In this document: positions 39,774 through 48,502 of the stretch, in pieces
How positions within the stretch are numbered: the stretch's first letter is position 1
Layout of the letters: every line of letters begins with the position of its first letter
Assembly (NCBI RefSeq): GCF_003254545.1
Contig: NZ_QJRH01000060.1
Span: 62,001-126,000, forward strand
Reading direction: 5' to 3'
DNA: 64,000 nucleotides
Source: Flavobacterium tistrianum
GTDB lineage: Bacteria > Bacteroidota > Bacteroidia > Flavobacteriales > Flavobacteriaceae
Translations under genes and position numbers: made by a program
Notes under the pieces: model-generated
Seen by the model: the letters and a program-made list of their open reading frames with translations, nothing else
What the model was told of the DNA's origin: nothing
Databases searched by the model: none

Positions 39774-40281
39774 ACATAAATACTTTTTTAAATTCCTCTA
39801 AATCAATTTTGCTTTGATCTGAAAAGTTAAAGAAATAATCCAATTGCCATTTCTGCGTTTTCTGTGCTTGTTTGCTTGTGGTTTCGTCCCACGGCGGATA
39901 AACTCTTGTAGCTCTAATGCCTTCTTTATTTTGGGTAGAGAAAATACCTTTTTCAAGTAAAGTTTTCTTCGGAAAGATAAACTGTCCCCAATTTTGATCT
40001 TTTCTAACAGTCACAATTACAAAATCAATATTATCCAAATAATCAAAAGGTTCAATTATACCTGATTGGTTTCGTTTCCATAATGTAACGAACTGTCCCG
40101 TTTTGGTTGGGGTAATTTTCGCCTCTCTATAGCAAATGTTTTTATTGTTTAACTTAAAACGAAATGCACTGTATTCTTCACTTTCGCTTTCCTTCTCTAA
40201 AGAAGTCATCTGCAAATCAGCTTTGTCAAAAATACTTTCTTTGCTCAATACTAAATCAGCTGAGCCAATGGTAAAATTCAT
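39772..40281 (-). CDS. MepB family protein
   Basis: The 169-residue protein matches the MepB family: EEYSAFRFKLNNKNICYREAKITPTKTGQFVTLWKR in the first half, FVIVTVRKDQNWGQFIFPK in the middle and GIRATRVYPPWDETTSKQAQKTQKWQ near the end. In Staphylococcus mepB lies in the mepRAB multidrug-efflux operon but its biochemical role is unknown. Here it is alone, without efflux genes. It appears cytoplasmic, with no signal peptide or membrane segment. Confidence 0.85.
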   Translation of the reverse strand: MNFTIGSADLVLSKESIFDKADLQMTSLEKESESEEYSAFRFKLNNKNICYREAKITPTKTGQFVTLWKRNQSGIIEPFDYLDNIDFVIVTVRKDQNWGQFIFPKKTLLEKGIFSTQNKEGIRATRVYPPWDETTSKQAQKTQKWQLDYFFNFSDQSKIDLEEFKKVFM

Positions 40282-40326
40282 AAAAATCTATTTTAAAAAT
40301 AGTTTGAAAATTACTACAAATTTACT

Positions 40327-42183
40327 TTAGAAATTAACATTCAGTCCAAAATTTAATCCCCATTGGAACTGGTTGAAAGACTGGCTGTTTAACGGATTGA
40401 TATAATAATTTACAGCAGGTTCAACAAAAACATTGGTCTTTTTATATACACGATATTGCACCGTACTGCTCAAAGTAGAACCATAAACATAATTATTAGC
40501 ATTTACATTTTCTCCAATAGAGTGTCCGTCCAAAGCCACATTGTTAGAAATTAATTTACCCACAAAACCTCCTGTATTTAAGTTAATGCTGGCTTTGTTT
40601 TTATTAAAGACAGAATAAGAAACCTCAAGTGGCATTTCAACATATCTTAAATTTTGATCTAATTTTCCAGTTTGTACGTTTTCATTTTTCAAAGCTTCTT
40701 TTGTACTATTTGAAATAAAAAGATAACCTTGGCTTGACGGGTCTGCTGAAACAACGGGACTGTTATTACTATCGGCATTTAGAGTGCCAGGATTAAAAAA
40801 AGCATTGCTTTTAGCGCTTAAATACGATACATTGGCAACACTCTGACCTAATTCACTAATTTTTAATCCAGAACCAACAGCCCATTTTTTGTTAATGCTG
40901 TATTTTGTTTTTACACCGTAAGAATTAGATTGTTTAGAATCGTTTACGTTACCTAAAGTTTTCTCGTTTTTAGTGTTTTCAGAACTTGCCACACCCGCAA
41001 AAACGGCAACTGCCCATCTTTCTTTTTTGTTAATCAAATTATCTTTTTTCGCTTTTTCTTCTTTTTCCTTTTCTGGAGTCAAAATTCCCTTTTCTAAATT
41101 CTGAAGTTCAGCCAGCTGCATAGAGTCTGTTTTACTTAAACTGTTGGTAATTTTCAGATCGTCTTTTATGATAATTGCTTTATCTGTTCGCTTATTCTCA
41201 TTTTTACCCGTAATGGCATTGTTTGAATTATACGCATTACTGTTTGCAAAAGGGTTGTTATTTGAAGAATAACGCTGATTATTGAAGGCAATATTTTTAT
41301 TGTTTTTGGGAGCAAGTTGCTCTTCAAAAATAGAATTTGAAAGCTGTTTTTTTGCAGACGAATTAAACTTGCTTTGTTTTCCAAATGCAATCTGTTCTTC
41401 AGAAATTCCTTTATTAGAAAGCTTTGCTTTATTTTCTAAATTAGATTGTTTAGAAGATTTTGTACTTGATTTTCCTTCTAAACCTGAATTTTGATATGCA
41501 ACAGATTGGTTCGGAGTGTTTGCTGGAACTACAGTATTAGATTTTTTAGAAGATTTTACAATTGATTTTTCTTCCGAATTTGAATTTTGATATGCAACAG
41601 ATTGTTTCGCAGCATTTGCTGGAACAACTGTACTAGATTGTTTAGAAGATTTTACAATTGATTTTTCTTCTGATAAACCTGAGTTTTGATATGCAACAGA
41701 TTGGTTCAGAACATTTGCAGGAACTACTGTATTAGATTTAGAATCTTTTTTATCGGTTTTGTTCTTAGAGTTTGTTTCTGCTACAGAAGTTTCTTGAACT
41801 TGAATTTGTGAGTCAATGTTGAATTGGTTCTTTGCATCATTTTCATGTAATGAATCTATTGCTTTGCCAGTATTTTTATTTTGATTTAAATCTTTGGTAT
41901 TCTGAATGCCATTTTTTTCTTTGTCAATAACAACACTATTTCTGCTGTTTTCTAAATTGCCATTGTTGAGGTTTGTATTTTCAGATGAATCAGTAAAATG
42001 TAAAATTGAAGGCAGAAGCAACCCTAATAATAAGCATGCAGCAGCCGACCACCAAAGAACAACTCTCTTCTTCTTTTTAGGTTTATTTAATTTTTCTTCA
42101 ATCTGACTCCATAATTCTGGAGGCGGAACACTCGAAAAGTCTTCCATTGATGAAAAAATATCTTCTATTTTTTGCTTCTTCAT
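40327..42183 (-). CDS. Anti-sigma-like N-terminus fused to an outer-membrane-barrel-like C-terminus
   Basis: A 618-residue protein with three parts. Residues 1-40 are cytoplasmic (IEDIFSSMEDFSSVPPPELW, then a KPKKKKR stop), followed by one transmembrane helix (about 41-63). Residues about 65-390 are a low-complexity Ser/Asn/Lys linker with three 32-33-residue tandem repeats at 150-246. Residues about 390-618 (ERWAVAVFAGVASS..., VEMPLEVSYSV, FQWGLNFGLNVNF) look like an OmpA/PorT-type beta-barrel ending in phenylalanine. Its start overlaps the ECF sigma gene by 4 bases (ATGA), so it is the likely partner or anti-sigma factor. The long linker could span the periplasm between the two membranes (inference). 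Confidence 0.8.
   Translation of the reverse strand: MKKQKIEDIFSSMEDFSSVPPPELWSQIEEKLNKPKKKKRVVLWWSAAACLLLGLLLPSILHFTDSSENTNLNNGNLENSRNSVVIDKEKNGIQNTKDLNQNKNTGKAIDSLHENDAKNQFNIDSQIQVQETSVAETNSKNKTDKKDSKSNTVVPANVLNQSVAYQNSGLSEEKSIVKSSKQSSTVVPANAAKQSVAYQNSNSEEKSIVKSSKKSNTVVPANTPNQSVAYQNSGLEGKSSTKSSKQSNLENKAKLSNKGISEEQIAFGKQSKFNSSAKKQLSNSIFEEQLAPKNNKNIAFNNQRYSSNNNPFANSNAYNSNNAITGKNENKRTDKAIIIKDDLKITNSLSKTDSMQLAELQNLEKGILTPEKEKEEKAKKDNLINKKERWAVAVFAGVASSENTKNEKTLGNVNDSKQSNSYGVKTKYSINKKWAVGSGLKISELGQSVANVSYLSAKSNAFFNPGTLNADSNNSPVVSADPSSQGYLFISNSTKEALKNENVQTGKLDQNLRYVEMPLEVSYSVFNKNKASINLNTGGFVGKLISNNVALDGHSIGENVNANNYVYGSTLSSTVQYRVYKKTNVFVEPAVNYYINPLNSQSFNQFQWGLNFGLNVNF
41446..41736 (-). repeat. Three in-frame tandem repeats of about 97 bp inside the anti-sigma/barrel gene
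   Basis: Units of 32-33 codons each carry (S)xTVVPAN, QSVAYQN and KSSK. They differ from one another at several codons, so the array is not perfectly identical at the DNA level. Copy number could vary between strains. Confidence 0.8.
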
Positions 42184-42743
42184 GCTATCTTAAAATTTTT
42201 TATGCTCAAAATTCGCTTTTGTAATATGTGTTTGGCGCGATTTAAATTTGATTTTGATGTTCCTTCGGAGATTTTTAATAGTTCGGCGATTTCTCTGTGT
42301 TTCATTTTTTCAAATACATACAAGTTAAAAACCGTTCTATATTGATCTGGTAAATCCCGAATATATTCGAGCAGTTTTTCCTGTTCTATCGGAATAGCTT
42401 CCAGTTCCTCTTCTTCAATAAAATCAGTATCAGGATCAAAAACATCTAAAAAGAAACTTTCTTTTTTCTTTTTATTTAAAGTTTCGATGAGTTTGTTTAT
42501 AAAGATTCGTTTTAGCCATCCCTCAAAACTTCCTTCAAATTTATATTGGCTTATTTTTTGAAAGGCAATTACAAATGCTTCCTGAAAAACGTCTTTCGCA
42601 TCATCTTCGTTCTTCATATATTTCAAACATATACCATACAAAACAGGAGAGAACAACTGATAAATTTTCAGCTGTCCCTCTCTGTCATTTTTCATGCACA
42701 GTTTGATATATTTTTCTAACTCGTCTTTCAAGAAATGGTTCAA
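42180..42743 (-). CDS. ECF RNA polymerase sigma factor
   Basis: The 187-residue protein has region 2 (GQLKIYQLFSPVLYGICLKYMKNEDDAKDVFQEAFVIAF, about residues 23-61), a Gly-rich SFEGWLKRIFINKLIE segment, and region 4 (DLPDQYRTVFNLYVFEKMKHREIAELL then SEGTSKSNLNRAKHILQKRI). The frame opens with TTG at 42743; the alternative first ATG at 42695 would cut into the helix before region 2, so TTG (42743 or 42731) is the more likely start. A TATTTTTG element (42762-42755, minus) suggests a very short leader. It is coupled to the downstream anti-sigma/barrel gene by a 4-base overlap. Confidence 0.92.
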   Translation of the reverse strand: MNHFLKDELEKYIKLCMKNDREGQLKIYQLFSPVLYGICLKYMKNEDDAKDVFQEAFVIAFQKISQYKFEGSFEGWLKRIFINKLIETLNKKKKESFFLDVFDPDTDFIEEEELEAIPIEQEKLLEYIRDLPDQYRTVFNLYVFEKMKHREIAELLKISEGTSKSNLNRAKHILQKRILSIKNFKIA

Positions 42744-42782
42744 ATTTGATTTTGCAAAAATAGTTTTAAATAGCTTACAAAA

Positions 42783-43181
42783 CTATCTTTTAAAAATAGT
42801 TCGAGCACCATCTTGACAGTTGCTTACAATGGTTAGGTTTTGATTGTCAAGGTTTTCTATTACGTAAGTTTTGCCTTCAAACGTTATTAGATCGTGTTCC
42901 GACTGATCAGAATATCCTTTTCCTTTTTCTATCTGATAAGCACTGTTTCTAATTTCTATATTGTTTTTGTAAGTAATAACCCTTCCGTCTTGGGTGAAAA
43001 TAATTTTCTTAGTAAATCCAATTGTTTTTGGAGTTGCTACATAAGGATTATTAGATCCTCCTATAGATTTTTCCCAAGTCCAAGTATTTACTATTGATCC
43101 AGCAGCTTCTTTAGAATCATTTACAGAAATCATTGATGTAAAAAGAAAACAGATAACAAAAGATAAAAAGAGTTTCTTCAT
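42783..43181 (-). CDS. Secreted lipocalin-like hypothetical protein
   Basis: A 132-residue protein with a signal peptide (MKKLFLSFVICFLFTSMISV) and a small beta-barrel pattern: NTWTWEKS, GFTKKIIFTQDGRVITYKNN, SAYQIEKGKGY, LITFEGKTYVIENLDNQNLTIVS. This strand arrangement resembles small lipocalin-like proteins of Bacteroidetes, but the match is weak. It is 10 bp after the PrcB-like gene and precedes the ECF sigma gene, so the three may be transcribed together. Function is unknown. Confidence 0.65.
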   Translation of the reverse strand: MKKLFLSFVICFLFTSMISVNDSKEAAGSIVNTWTWEKSIGGSNNPYVATPKTIGFTKKIIFTQDGRVITYKNNIEIRNSAYQIEKGKGYSDQSEHDLITFEGKTYVIENLDNQNLTIVSNCQDGARTIFKR

Positions 43182-43191
43182 GACCGAATTA

Positions 43192-44067
43192 TTATTTTAA
43201 ACTTGTAATTTTTTCTTGAATCGCTTTTTTGAAAAGTTTTACTTCTGTACTCTGATCTTCAGTGTCATTATTGTCGATATAAACTTTAGTTGTACTTGCG
43301 CCTTGACGAAGTTCAAAATAAATTCCGCCTTGATCTGCAGCATCTGGAGAACCGTAAGTTTTAGTTTTTCCTTTTAAAGCCAAGATTTCAGCAGGAACAC
43401 TTTTTAAGAATGAAGTATATTCGCCTCTTTTAATTGTCGGAGTATATCGATATTGTCCAAAATCATATTGATTAGCACCAACATTTAAGAATTTTAAAGT
43501 GTTATAATCGTTAATCTGATAGAATTTTTGGCAGTCAGAACTTAAACATTTATTATTGAAACTTCCAATAATCATATTGTCTGCACTTTCTGTTGTTTTA
43601 TTAAAAATCATTCCTTTTGCCGTTTTCGGAATCAAAACAAAATCATAAGGATAAGTAGGAGCTTGTGTTACATTTTCGCCTTCAGCAGGAGCTTTTTCGT
43701 AGTAATTCACAACGATTTCACAATTATTTTCTACAATCGAAGTAATTTTGATGGCATACCCGCTTGTAGGTTTTGCGCCTGCAAAAATTCCAACAAGATA
43801 TTCTTTGGTAAAATCAATATTTGGGTCACTTGCAACCGGACAACTGTTATCATGTTTTGTAAAAAACTCATCCATTTTTTCTTGAGATACAATAACAGCC
43901 GCAGCAGGATTATTAGGCATTGATTTTACACTATAATTACATGCAAAAGGAAAACCAGTAAAATTTACAGCTGTATTAGCTCCGCAATCTACATAGTTAT
44001 TTCCGTCATTAAGAGAACAAGCACTGAATCCAAAGGCTACAAATAAGCCAAGCATTAATTTTTTCAT
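43192..44067 (-). CDS. PrcB-domain lipoprotein
   Basis: From the ATG at 44067 the product has 291 residues with a lipoprotein signal (MKKLMLGLFVAFGFSAC). An upstream extension to 44103 (or a start at 44073) adds no conserved sequence. Residues about 70-150 (EKMDEFFTKHD..., KEYLVGIFAGAKPTSGYAIKI..., YPYDFVLIPK) match the C-terminal domain of PrcB, a subunit of the Treponema dentilysin protease complex. The C-terminal half (KCLSSDCQKFYQIND...) is of unknown fold. It probably resides in the periplasm or outer membrane. No protease gene is adjacent. Confidence 0.78.
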   Translation of the reverse strand: MKKLMLGLFVAFGFSACSLNDGNNYVDCGANTAVNFTGFPFACNYSVKSMPNNPAAAVIVSQEKMDEFFTKHDNSCPVASDPNIDFTKEYLVGIFAGAKPTSGYAIKITSIVENNCEIVVNYYEKAPAEGENVTQAPTYPYDFVLIPKTAKGMIFNKTTESADNMIIGSFNNKCLSSDCQKFYQINDYNTLKFLNVGANQYDFGQYRYTPTIKRGEYTSFLKSVPAEILALKGKTKTYGSPDAADQGGIYFELRQGASTTKVYIDNNDTEDQSTEVKLFKKAIQEKITSLK

Positions 44068-44253
44068 AATCATTTTAATAGGTTTATATCTTGTAGATAG
44101 CACTTTTAAAAAAAGGTTGCGTTGAGGTTAAACTTTTTTCAAAAAAAATAAAATGTTGGTTTAGTTGGATTTGAAAATCAATTCGTGAAATTTCTATTTT
44201 AAAAATCAAGTACTAAGCATTATTGAGTATTTTTACGTAAAATAAACTTAGTT

Positions 44254-45627
44254 ATGTCTGATTATATACCGTTTTTATTAGGTTTTGTTGTGGCGCTTTT
44301 TGCGGGAATCTACTTAGGCAGAATGCTTTCTGTATCAAAATTTCAGTCGGAAAAAGCTATTTCTGAGGAGAGATTAAATGCCTTAAATAATCAATTGCAA
44401 ATGCTGAAAGAACAATTTGAAAACGAAAAAAATAATTTTCAGAAACAATTGCAATTTAATATTTCTGAAAAAGAAAATATTCGAACAGAAAAAGACAGTC
44501 TGGCAATTCAGCTTTCTAAAAAAGAAGTAGATTTTGAAAATTTATGGGAACGCCATAAAGAGCAAAAAAGCGAAATCAACGAGCTTCAGGAAAAATTTAC
44601 CAAAGAATTTGAAAACCTAGCCAATAAAATCCTAGAAGAAAAATCGGCAAAATTTACTGAACAAAATACTGTAAACATGAAAAATATCTTGACGCCTTTA
44701 CAAGATAAAATTCAGGTTTTTGAGCAGAAAGTAGAGCAGACACATAAAGAAAGCATTGATTATCATGCAGCGCTTCGTCAGCAGATAATTGGTTTGAGCG
44801 AAATGAACGCACAAATGAGCAAGGAAACCTTAAATCTTACCAAAGCATTAAAAGGCGATAGTAAAATGCAAGGGAATTGGGGCGAATTGGTTCTGGAACG
44901 TGTTCTAGAAAAATCAGGATTAGAAAAAGGAAGAGAATACGAAGTACAGCAAAGCTTTACAAATAGTGAAGGAAACCGCGTTTTGCCCGATGTTGTAATT
45001 AATCTTCCTGACGGTAAAAAAATGATTGTTGATTCTAAAGTTTCTTTGTCGGCGTATGAAAAATGGGTAAACGAAGAATCGGAACTTTTAAAAATAGAAT
45101 TCCTTAAAGAACATGTCATTTCTATAAAAAGACACGTCGAGCAGTTGGGTAGCAAAAACTATCACGATTTGTATCAAATGGAAAGCCCAGACTTTGTTCT
45201 GCTTTTTATTCCGATGGAACCAGCTTTTGCTGTTGCTTTAAATGAAGATCCAACATTATACACCAAAGCTTTTGACCGAAACATTGTCATTGTAACACCA
45301 AGCACGCTTTTGGCCACTTTAAGAACTATTGACAGTATGTGGACCAATCAGAAACAACAAGAAAATGCTTTAGAGATTGCAAGACAAGCAGGAGCTTTGT
45401 ATGATAAATTTGAAGGTTTTGTAAATGATTTAGTTCGAATAGGAAACAAAATAAAAGATACCAAAACCGAATACGAAAGCGCCATGAATAAATTGGTTGA
45501 CGGAAAAGGAAATCTGATTTCGAGCGTAGAAAGATTGAAGAAAATGGGAGCAAAAGCAAAGAAATCGCTTCCAGATAACATTATTGCAAGAGCTATTAAT
45601 TCAGATGAAAATGAGTTGTTGAATTAA
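44254..45627 (+). CDS. rmuC: DNA recombination protein RmuC
   Basis: The 457-residue protein has an N-terminal membrane anchor (YIPFLLGFVVALFAGIYLG), a long coiled coil (about residues 30-200) and the RmuC nuclease-like domain: GNWGELVLERVLEKSGLEKGREY, LPDVVINLPDGKKMIVDSKVSL and ESPDFVLLFIPMEPAF. RmuC limits inversions at short inverted repeats and has the PD-(D/E)xK-like motif visible around VDSKVS. It is the first gene of a plus-strand group with the thioesterase and VOC genes. Confidence 0.93.
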   Translation: MSDYIPFLLGFVVALFAGIYLGRMLSVSKFQSEKAISEERLNALNNQLQMLKEQFENEKNNFQKQLQFNISEKENIRTEKDSLAIQLSKKEVDFENLWERHKEQKSEINELQEKFTKEFENLANKILEEKSAKFTEQNTVNMKNILTPLQDKIQVFEQKVEQTHKESIDYHAALRQQIIGLSEMNAQMSKETLNLTKALKGDSKMQGNWGELVLERVLEKSGLEKGREYEVQQSFTNSEGNRVLPDVVINLPDGKKMIVDSKVSLSAYEKWVNEESELLKIEFLKEHVISIKRHVEQLGSKNYHDLYQMESPDFVLLFIPMEPAFAVALNEDPTLYTKAFDRNIVIVTPSTLLATLRTIDSMWTNQKQQENALEIARQAGALYDKFEGFVNDLVRIGNKIKDTKTEYESAMNKLVDGKGNLISSVERLKKMGAKAKKSLPDNIIARAINSDENELLN

Positions 45628-45696
45628 GAAAGAGAGGCAAGAAGAAAGACAAACGTAATATATAATACAACTAATCAAAATACCAAAAACAAAAAC

Positions 45697-46245
45697 ATGA
45701 GTACAGATTTTAAACCCGTTTCTTCATCAAAAGTTAGCATATCAGAATTAATGCTGCCATCGCATACTAACTTTAGCGGGAAAATTCATGGAGGATATAT
45801 TTTACTATTATTAGATCAGATAGCATTTGCATCGGCATCAAAATTTAGTGGAAATTATTGTGTTACAGCTTCTGTAGATACAGTAAACTTTCTTAAGCCA
45901 ATTGAAGTTGGAGAATTGGTGACCATGAAAGCCTCCGTAAATTATGTCGGAAGAAGTTCTATGATTGTCGGTATTCGTGTAGAAGCCGAAAATATTCAGA
46001 CAGGAGTAATCAAACATTGCAATTCCTCTTATTTTACAATGGTTGCCAAAGATAAAGATGGAAAAAGTGTGCAGGTTCCAGGATTAATTTTATCGAACTT
46101 AGAAGAAGTGCGCCGTTTTAGAAAAGCAATAAAACATATCGAAGTTAGAAAAGAAGTAGAAGAACACGAAAAACTGACCAATATAAACTCTATTGAAGAT
46201 TTGGCGAGTTTAGAAAAATATAATGTCCTTTTAGAAATCAGCTAA
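45697..46245 (+). CDS. Acyl-CoA thioesterase, hotdog fold
   Basis: The 182-residue protein has the hotdog motif NFSGKIHGGYILLLLDQIAFA (about residues 27-47), SVDTVNFLKPIEVGE and the central helix expected for the cytosolic acyl-CoA thioesterase (BACH/YciA) family. It hydrolyses acyl-CoA to free fatty acid and CoA. A C-terminal helical extension (RRFRKAIKHIEVRKEVEEHEK) goes beyond the minimal domain. It lies 69 bp after rmuC and 41 bp before a VOC-family gene. Confidence 0.9.
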   Translation: MSTDFKPVSSSKVSISELMLPSHTNFSGKIHGGYILLLLDQIAFASASKFSGNYCVTASVDTVNFLKPIEVGELVTMKASVNYVGRSSMIVGIRVEAENIQTGVIKHCNSSYFTMVAKDKDGKSVQVPGLILSNLEEVRRFRKAIKHIEVRKEVEEHEKLTNINSIEDLASLEKYNVLLEIS

Positions 46246-46286
46246 ATTTCTTATATTTATTTGGCACACATTAAATATTAGAAATT

Positions 46287-46682
46287 ATGGTCAAGTTTGG
46301 ATATACTATTTTATATGTTGAAAATGTCGAAGAATCTATTGCGTTTTATGAAAACGCTTTTGGGTTTTCGAGAAAATTTGTCACGCCAGAAGGTGATTAT
46401 GGCGAATTGATTACAGGAGAAACAACACTCTCGTTTGCTTCGAAGAAATTAGCTTCTAAAAGTTTACCAGATGGTTTTATCGAAAGCAGTCTGGAAGATA
46501 AACCATTTGCTATGGAAATTGGTTTTATTACAGAGAATGTTCCTGAAGTTTTGCAAAAAGCAACTTCATTTGGTGCTATTATCGTTTCAGAACCTGTAGA
46601 AAAACCTTGGGGACAAATCGTGGCTTATGCAAGAGACTTAAATGGATTTTTGATTGAAATTTGTACAGAGGTTAAAATGTAA
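46287..46682 (+). CDS. VOC superfamily (glyoxalase-like) protein
   Basis: The 131-residue protein shows the paired beta-alpha-beta-beta-beta modules of the vicinal oxygen chelate fold: TILYVENVEESIAFYENAFG at the start and GQIVAYARDLNGFLIEICTE at the end, with glutamates near the C-terminus as possible metal ligands. Relatives include glyoxalase I and bleomycin-resistance proteins; the actual substrate cannot be told. It is the last gene of the rmuC group. The 240 bp after it (46683-46922) contain only an AT-rich leader with no clear terminator hairpin. Confidence 0.85.
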   Translation: MVKFGYTILYVENVEESIAFYENAFGFSRKFVTPEGDYGELITGETTLSFASKKLASKSLPDGFIESSLEDKPFAMEIGFITENVPEVLQKATSFGAIIVSEPVEKPWGQIVAYARDLNGFLIEICTEVKM

Positions 46683-46922
46683 TTTTGAGAGCATTTCACA
46701 TCTCACAATTCACATTTAACGAAGAAAAAATTCACAAATTTTTAGCATTACTCTCAGAACTTTGAATGGGGAAATTTCGTAACTTTAAGTGTAATTATTG
46801 GGTTACGGAATTTTTTCATTGAGTATTGCCGTTCGATTTTTCAGATTAATTAAAGTCTGATTTCTAATTTACATTAGTCCGAAAATAAATTGAATGACAT
46901 AATTGTTTAAATGTAGACGATT

Positions 46923-47489
46923 ATGAAAACAACTACCTTACTATTTTTATTTTTTACTGTCTTTTCTGTCATTGCCCAAGATAAGTTTTTTACTAATACA
47001 GGAACAGTAAATTTTGAAGCCTCTGTTCCTCTTTTTGAAGAAGTGAAAGCAGTAAATAGACAAGTTGCCATACTGTTAGAGCCAAAAACAAGTACTTTTA
47101 TCTGTACAGTTATTGTTAAAGATTTTCGCTTTAAATTGAATTTGATGCAAGAGCATTTCAATGAAAATTACATGCAAAGCAATCGTTATCCTAAAGCTGT
47201 ATTTAAAGGGAAAATTCAAAAATTTGATTTAAAAGATATTACTGAAGTAGAAAAGCAATATGAGATTAAAGGAAAACTTAATTTGCGAGGCAAATCAAAA
47301 GAAATTGTGGTGAATGCCTTGATTAAAAGAGTTCCAGAAGGAATTAGGATAGTTTCAGATTTTCCGATTGAGGTATCTGATTTCAATATTCATATTCCAA
47401 CTCCTATAGCTTCTAAAATTGCAAAAACAGCCAATACAGAACTGACGGGTATTATTCGCAGTGATGAGACAATGTTGACTTTGAAATAA
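46923..47489 (+). CDS. YceI-like secreted protein
   Basis: A 188-residue protein with a signal peptide (MKTTTLLFLFFTVFSVIAQ) and a YceI-type lipocalin beta-barrel: GTVNFEASVPLFEEVKAVN, FKLNLMQEHFNENYMQSNRYPKAVFKGKI, YEIKGKLNLRGKSKEIVV. YceI proteins bind isoprenoid-type lipids in a long barrel in the periplasm. It stands alone between the VOC gene and the convergent epimerase-like gene (3-bp gap). Its ligand is unknown. Confidence 0.88.
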   Translation: MKTTTLLFLFFTVFSVIAQDKFFTNTGTVNFEASVPLFEEVKAVNRQVAILLEPKTSTFICTVIVKDFRFKLNLMQEHFNENYMQSNRYPKAVFKGKIQKFDLKDITEVEKQYEIKGKLNLRGKSKEIVVNALIKRVPEGIRIVSDFPIEVSDFNIHIPTPIASKIAKTANTELTGIIRSDETMLTLK

Positions 47490-47492
47490 GAG

Positions 47493-48404
47493 CTACTTTA
47501 TACAATTGATAAGTGTCTTTTCTAAATCTGTAAATTGGAATTCGAATCCTGCTTTCTGAATTTTCTCTGACGAAACACGCTGTCCGGTTAAGACGGCTAC
47601 GCTCATTTGTCCAAGCATAATCTTTAATACAAAAGGCGGAACTTTGGGCAGCCATATGGTATAATCATACAGTTTAGCCAAAGTTTTAGAAAAACCGGCA
47701 TTTGTTGTATTGTCCGTTATACAAGCATTGTAAGCACCTTCTAGTTTGGTGTCTTCAATGCTTTTTAAATAAATCTGACACAAATCTTCAATATGAATCC
47801 ATGGGAGATATTGTTTGCCAGAACCTAAAACAGCTCCAAAACCAGATCTAAATGTGGGAATCATCTTCTTCAGAAAACCTTCGTTTTTGCCTAAAACAAT
47901 ACCAGTTCTAATTTTAACTGTTCGAATATTTAAAGAAGCAATTTTATCAGCAGCACTTTCCCATTTCTGGCAAGTTATGCCCAGAAAATCATCGGCTGGA
48001 GGAGTATTTTCAGTGCAAATTTTATGGCTCGTAATAGCGCCGTAAATCCCGATTCCTGAAGCAGAAACAAATGCCTCTAGTTTTTTATTGTTTTTCTCTA
48101 AAATCGAATAGATCATTTCGACAGGCCTAACGCGACTTTCGATGATGGCTCTTTTACGTCTTTTAGTCCATCTTTTTTCGACGATGCCTTCGCCAGCAAG
48201 ATGAATGATGTAATCGGCATTTAGAATCGCATTTTTGTCAATATAGTTTTTCTTAATATCCCATTTGTAATAAGTAACTCTTGGAGTATCTTCTCTATCA
48301 GAACGGCTCAAAACAGACACAGAAAAGCCTGCTTCGATGAGAACATCTGTTAAATGTTTTCCAATGAAACCACTTCCGCCTGTTAATAGAACATTTTGAG
48401 CCAT
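47493..48404 (-). CDS. TIGR01777-type NAD-dependent epimerase/SDR39U1-like protein
   Basis: The 303-residue protein has the extended-SDR nucleotide motif LLTGGSGFIGKHLTDVLIE (residues 6-24), ADYIIHLAGEGI, SASGIGIYG and the C-terminal DUF1731-type end LPKVPPFVLKIMLGQMSVAVLTGQRVSSEKI. These define the TIGR01777 family (YfcH in E. coli, SDR39U1 in humans), whose substrate is not established. It is divergently transcribed from the TetR-type regulator gene with 98 bp between them, so it could be a target of that regulator (inference). Confidence 0.9.
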   Translation of the reverse strand: MAQNVLLTGGSGFIGKHLTDVLIEAGFSVSVLSRSDREDTPRVTYYKWDIKKNYIDKNAILNADYIIHLAGEGIVEKRWTKRRKRAIIESRVRPVEMIYSILEKNNKKLEAFVSASGIGIYGAITSHKICTENTPPADDFLGITCQKWESAADKIASLNIRTVKIRTGIVLGKNEGFLKKMIPTFRSGFGAVLGSGKQYLPWIHIEDLCQIYLKSIEDTKLEGAYNACITDNTTNAGFSKTLAKLYDYTIWLPKVPPFVLKIMLGQMSVAVLTGQRVSSEKIQKAGFEFQFTDLEKTLINCIK

Positions 48405-48434
48405 AATAGTTTATAATATATTTAACAGTCTAAC

Positions 48435-48466
48435 TTGTTTAAGGATTAGTAAAGGTACTTAAACAA
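48435..48466. promoter_or_regulatory. Candidate operator between divergent genes
   Basis: TTGTTTAAG (48435-48443) and CTTAAACAA (48458-48466) form a perfect 9-bp inverted repeat separated by 14 bp. An offset pair AAGGATT/AATCCTT lies at its edge. The position between the divergent epimerase and TetR-type genes suits a dimeric repressor site. Confidence 0.35.
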
Positions 48467-48502
48467 TCCTTATCTTTAGGGCGAATTCTAAATTATAATG
48501 AA

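Noticed and set aside
39772..40281. MepB as part of a drug-efflux operon
   Set aside because: No mepA or mepR homologue is adjacent; the gene stands alone.
41446..41736. Tandem repeats as a CRISPR-like array
   Set aside because: They are in-frame coding repeats inside a single protein gene.
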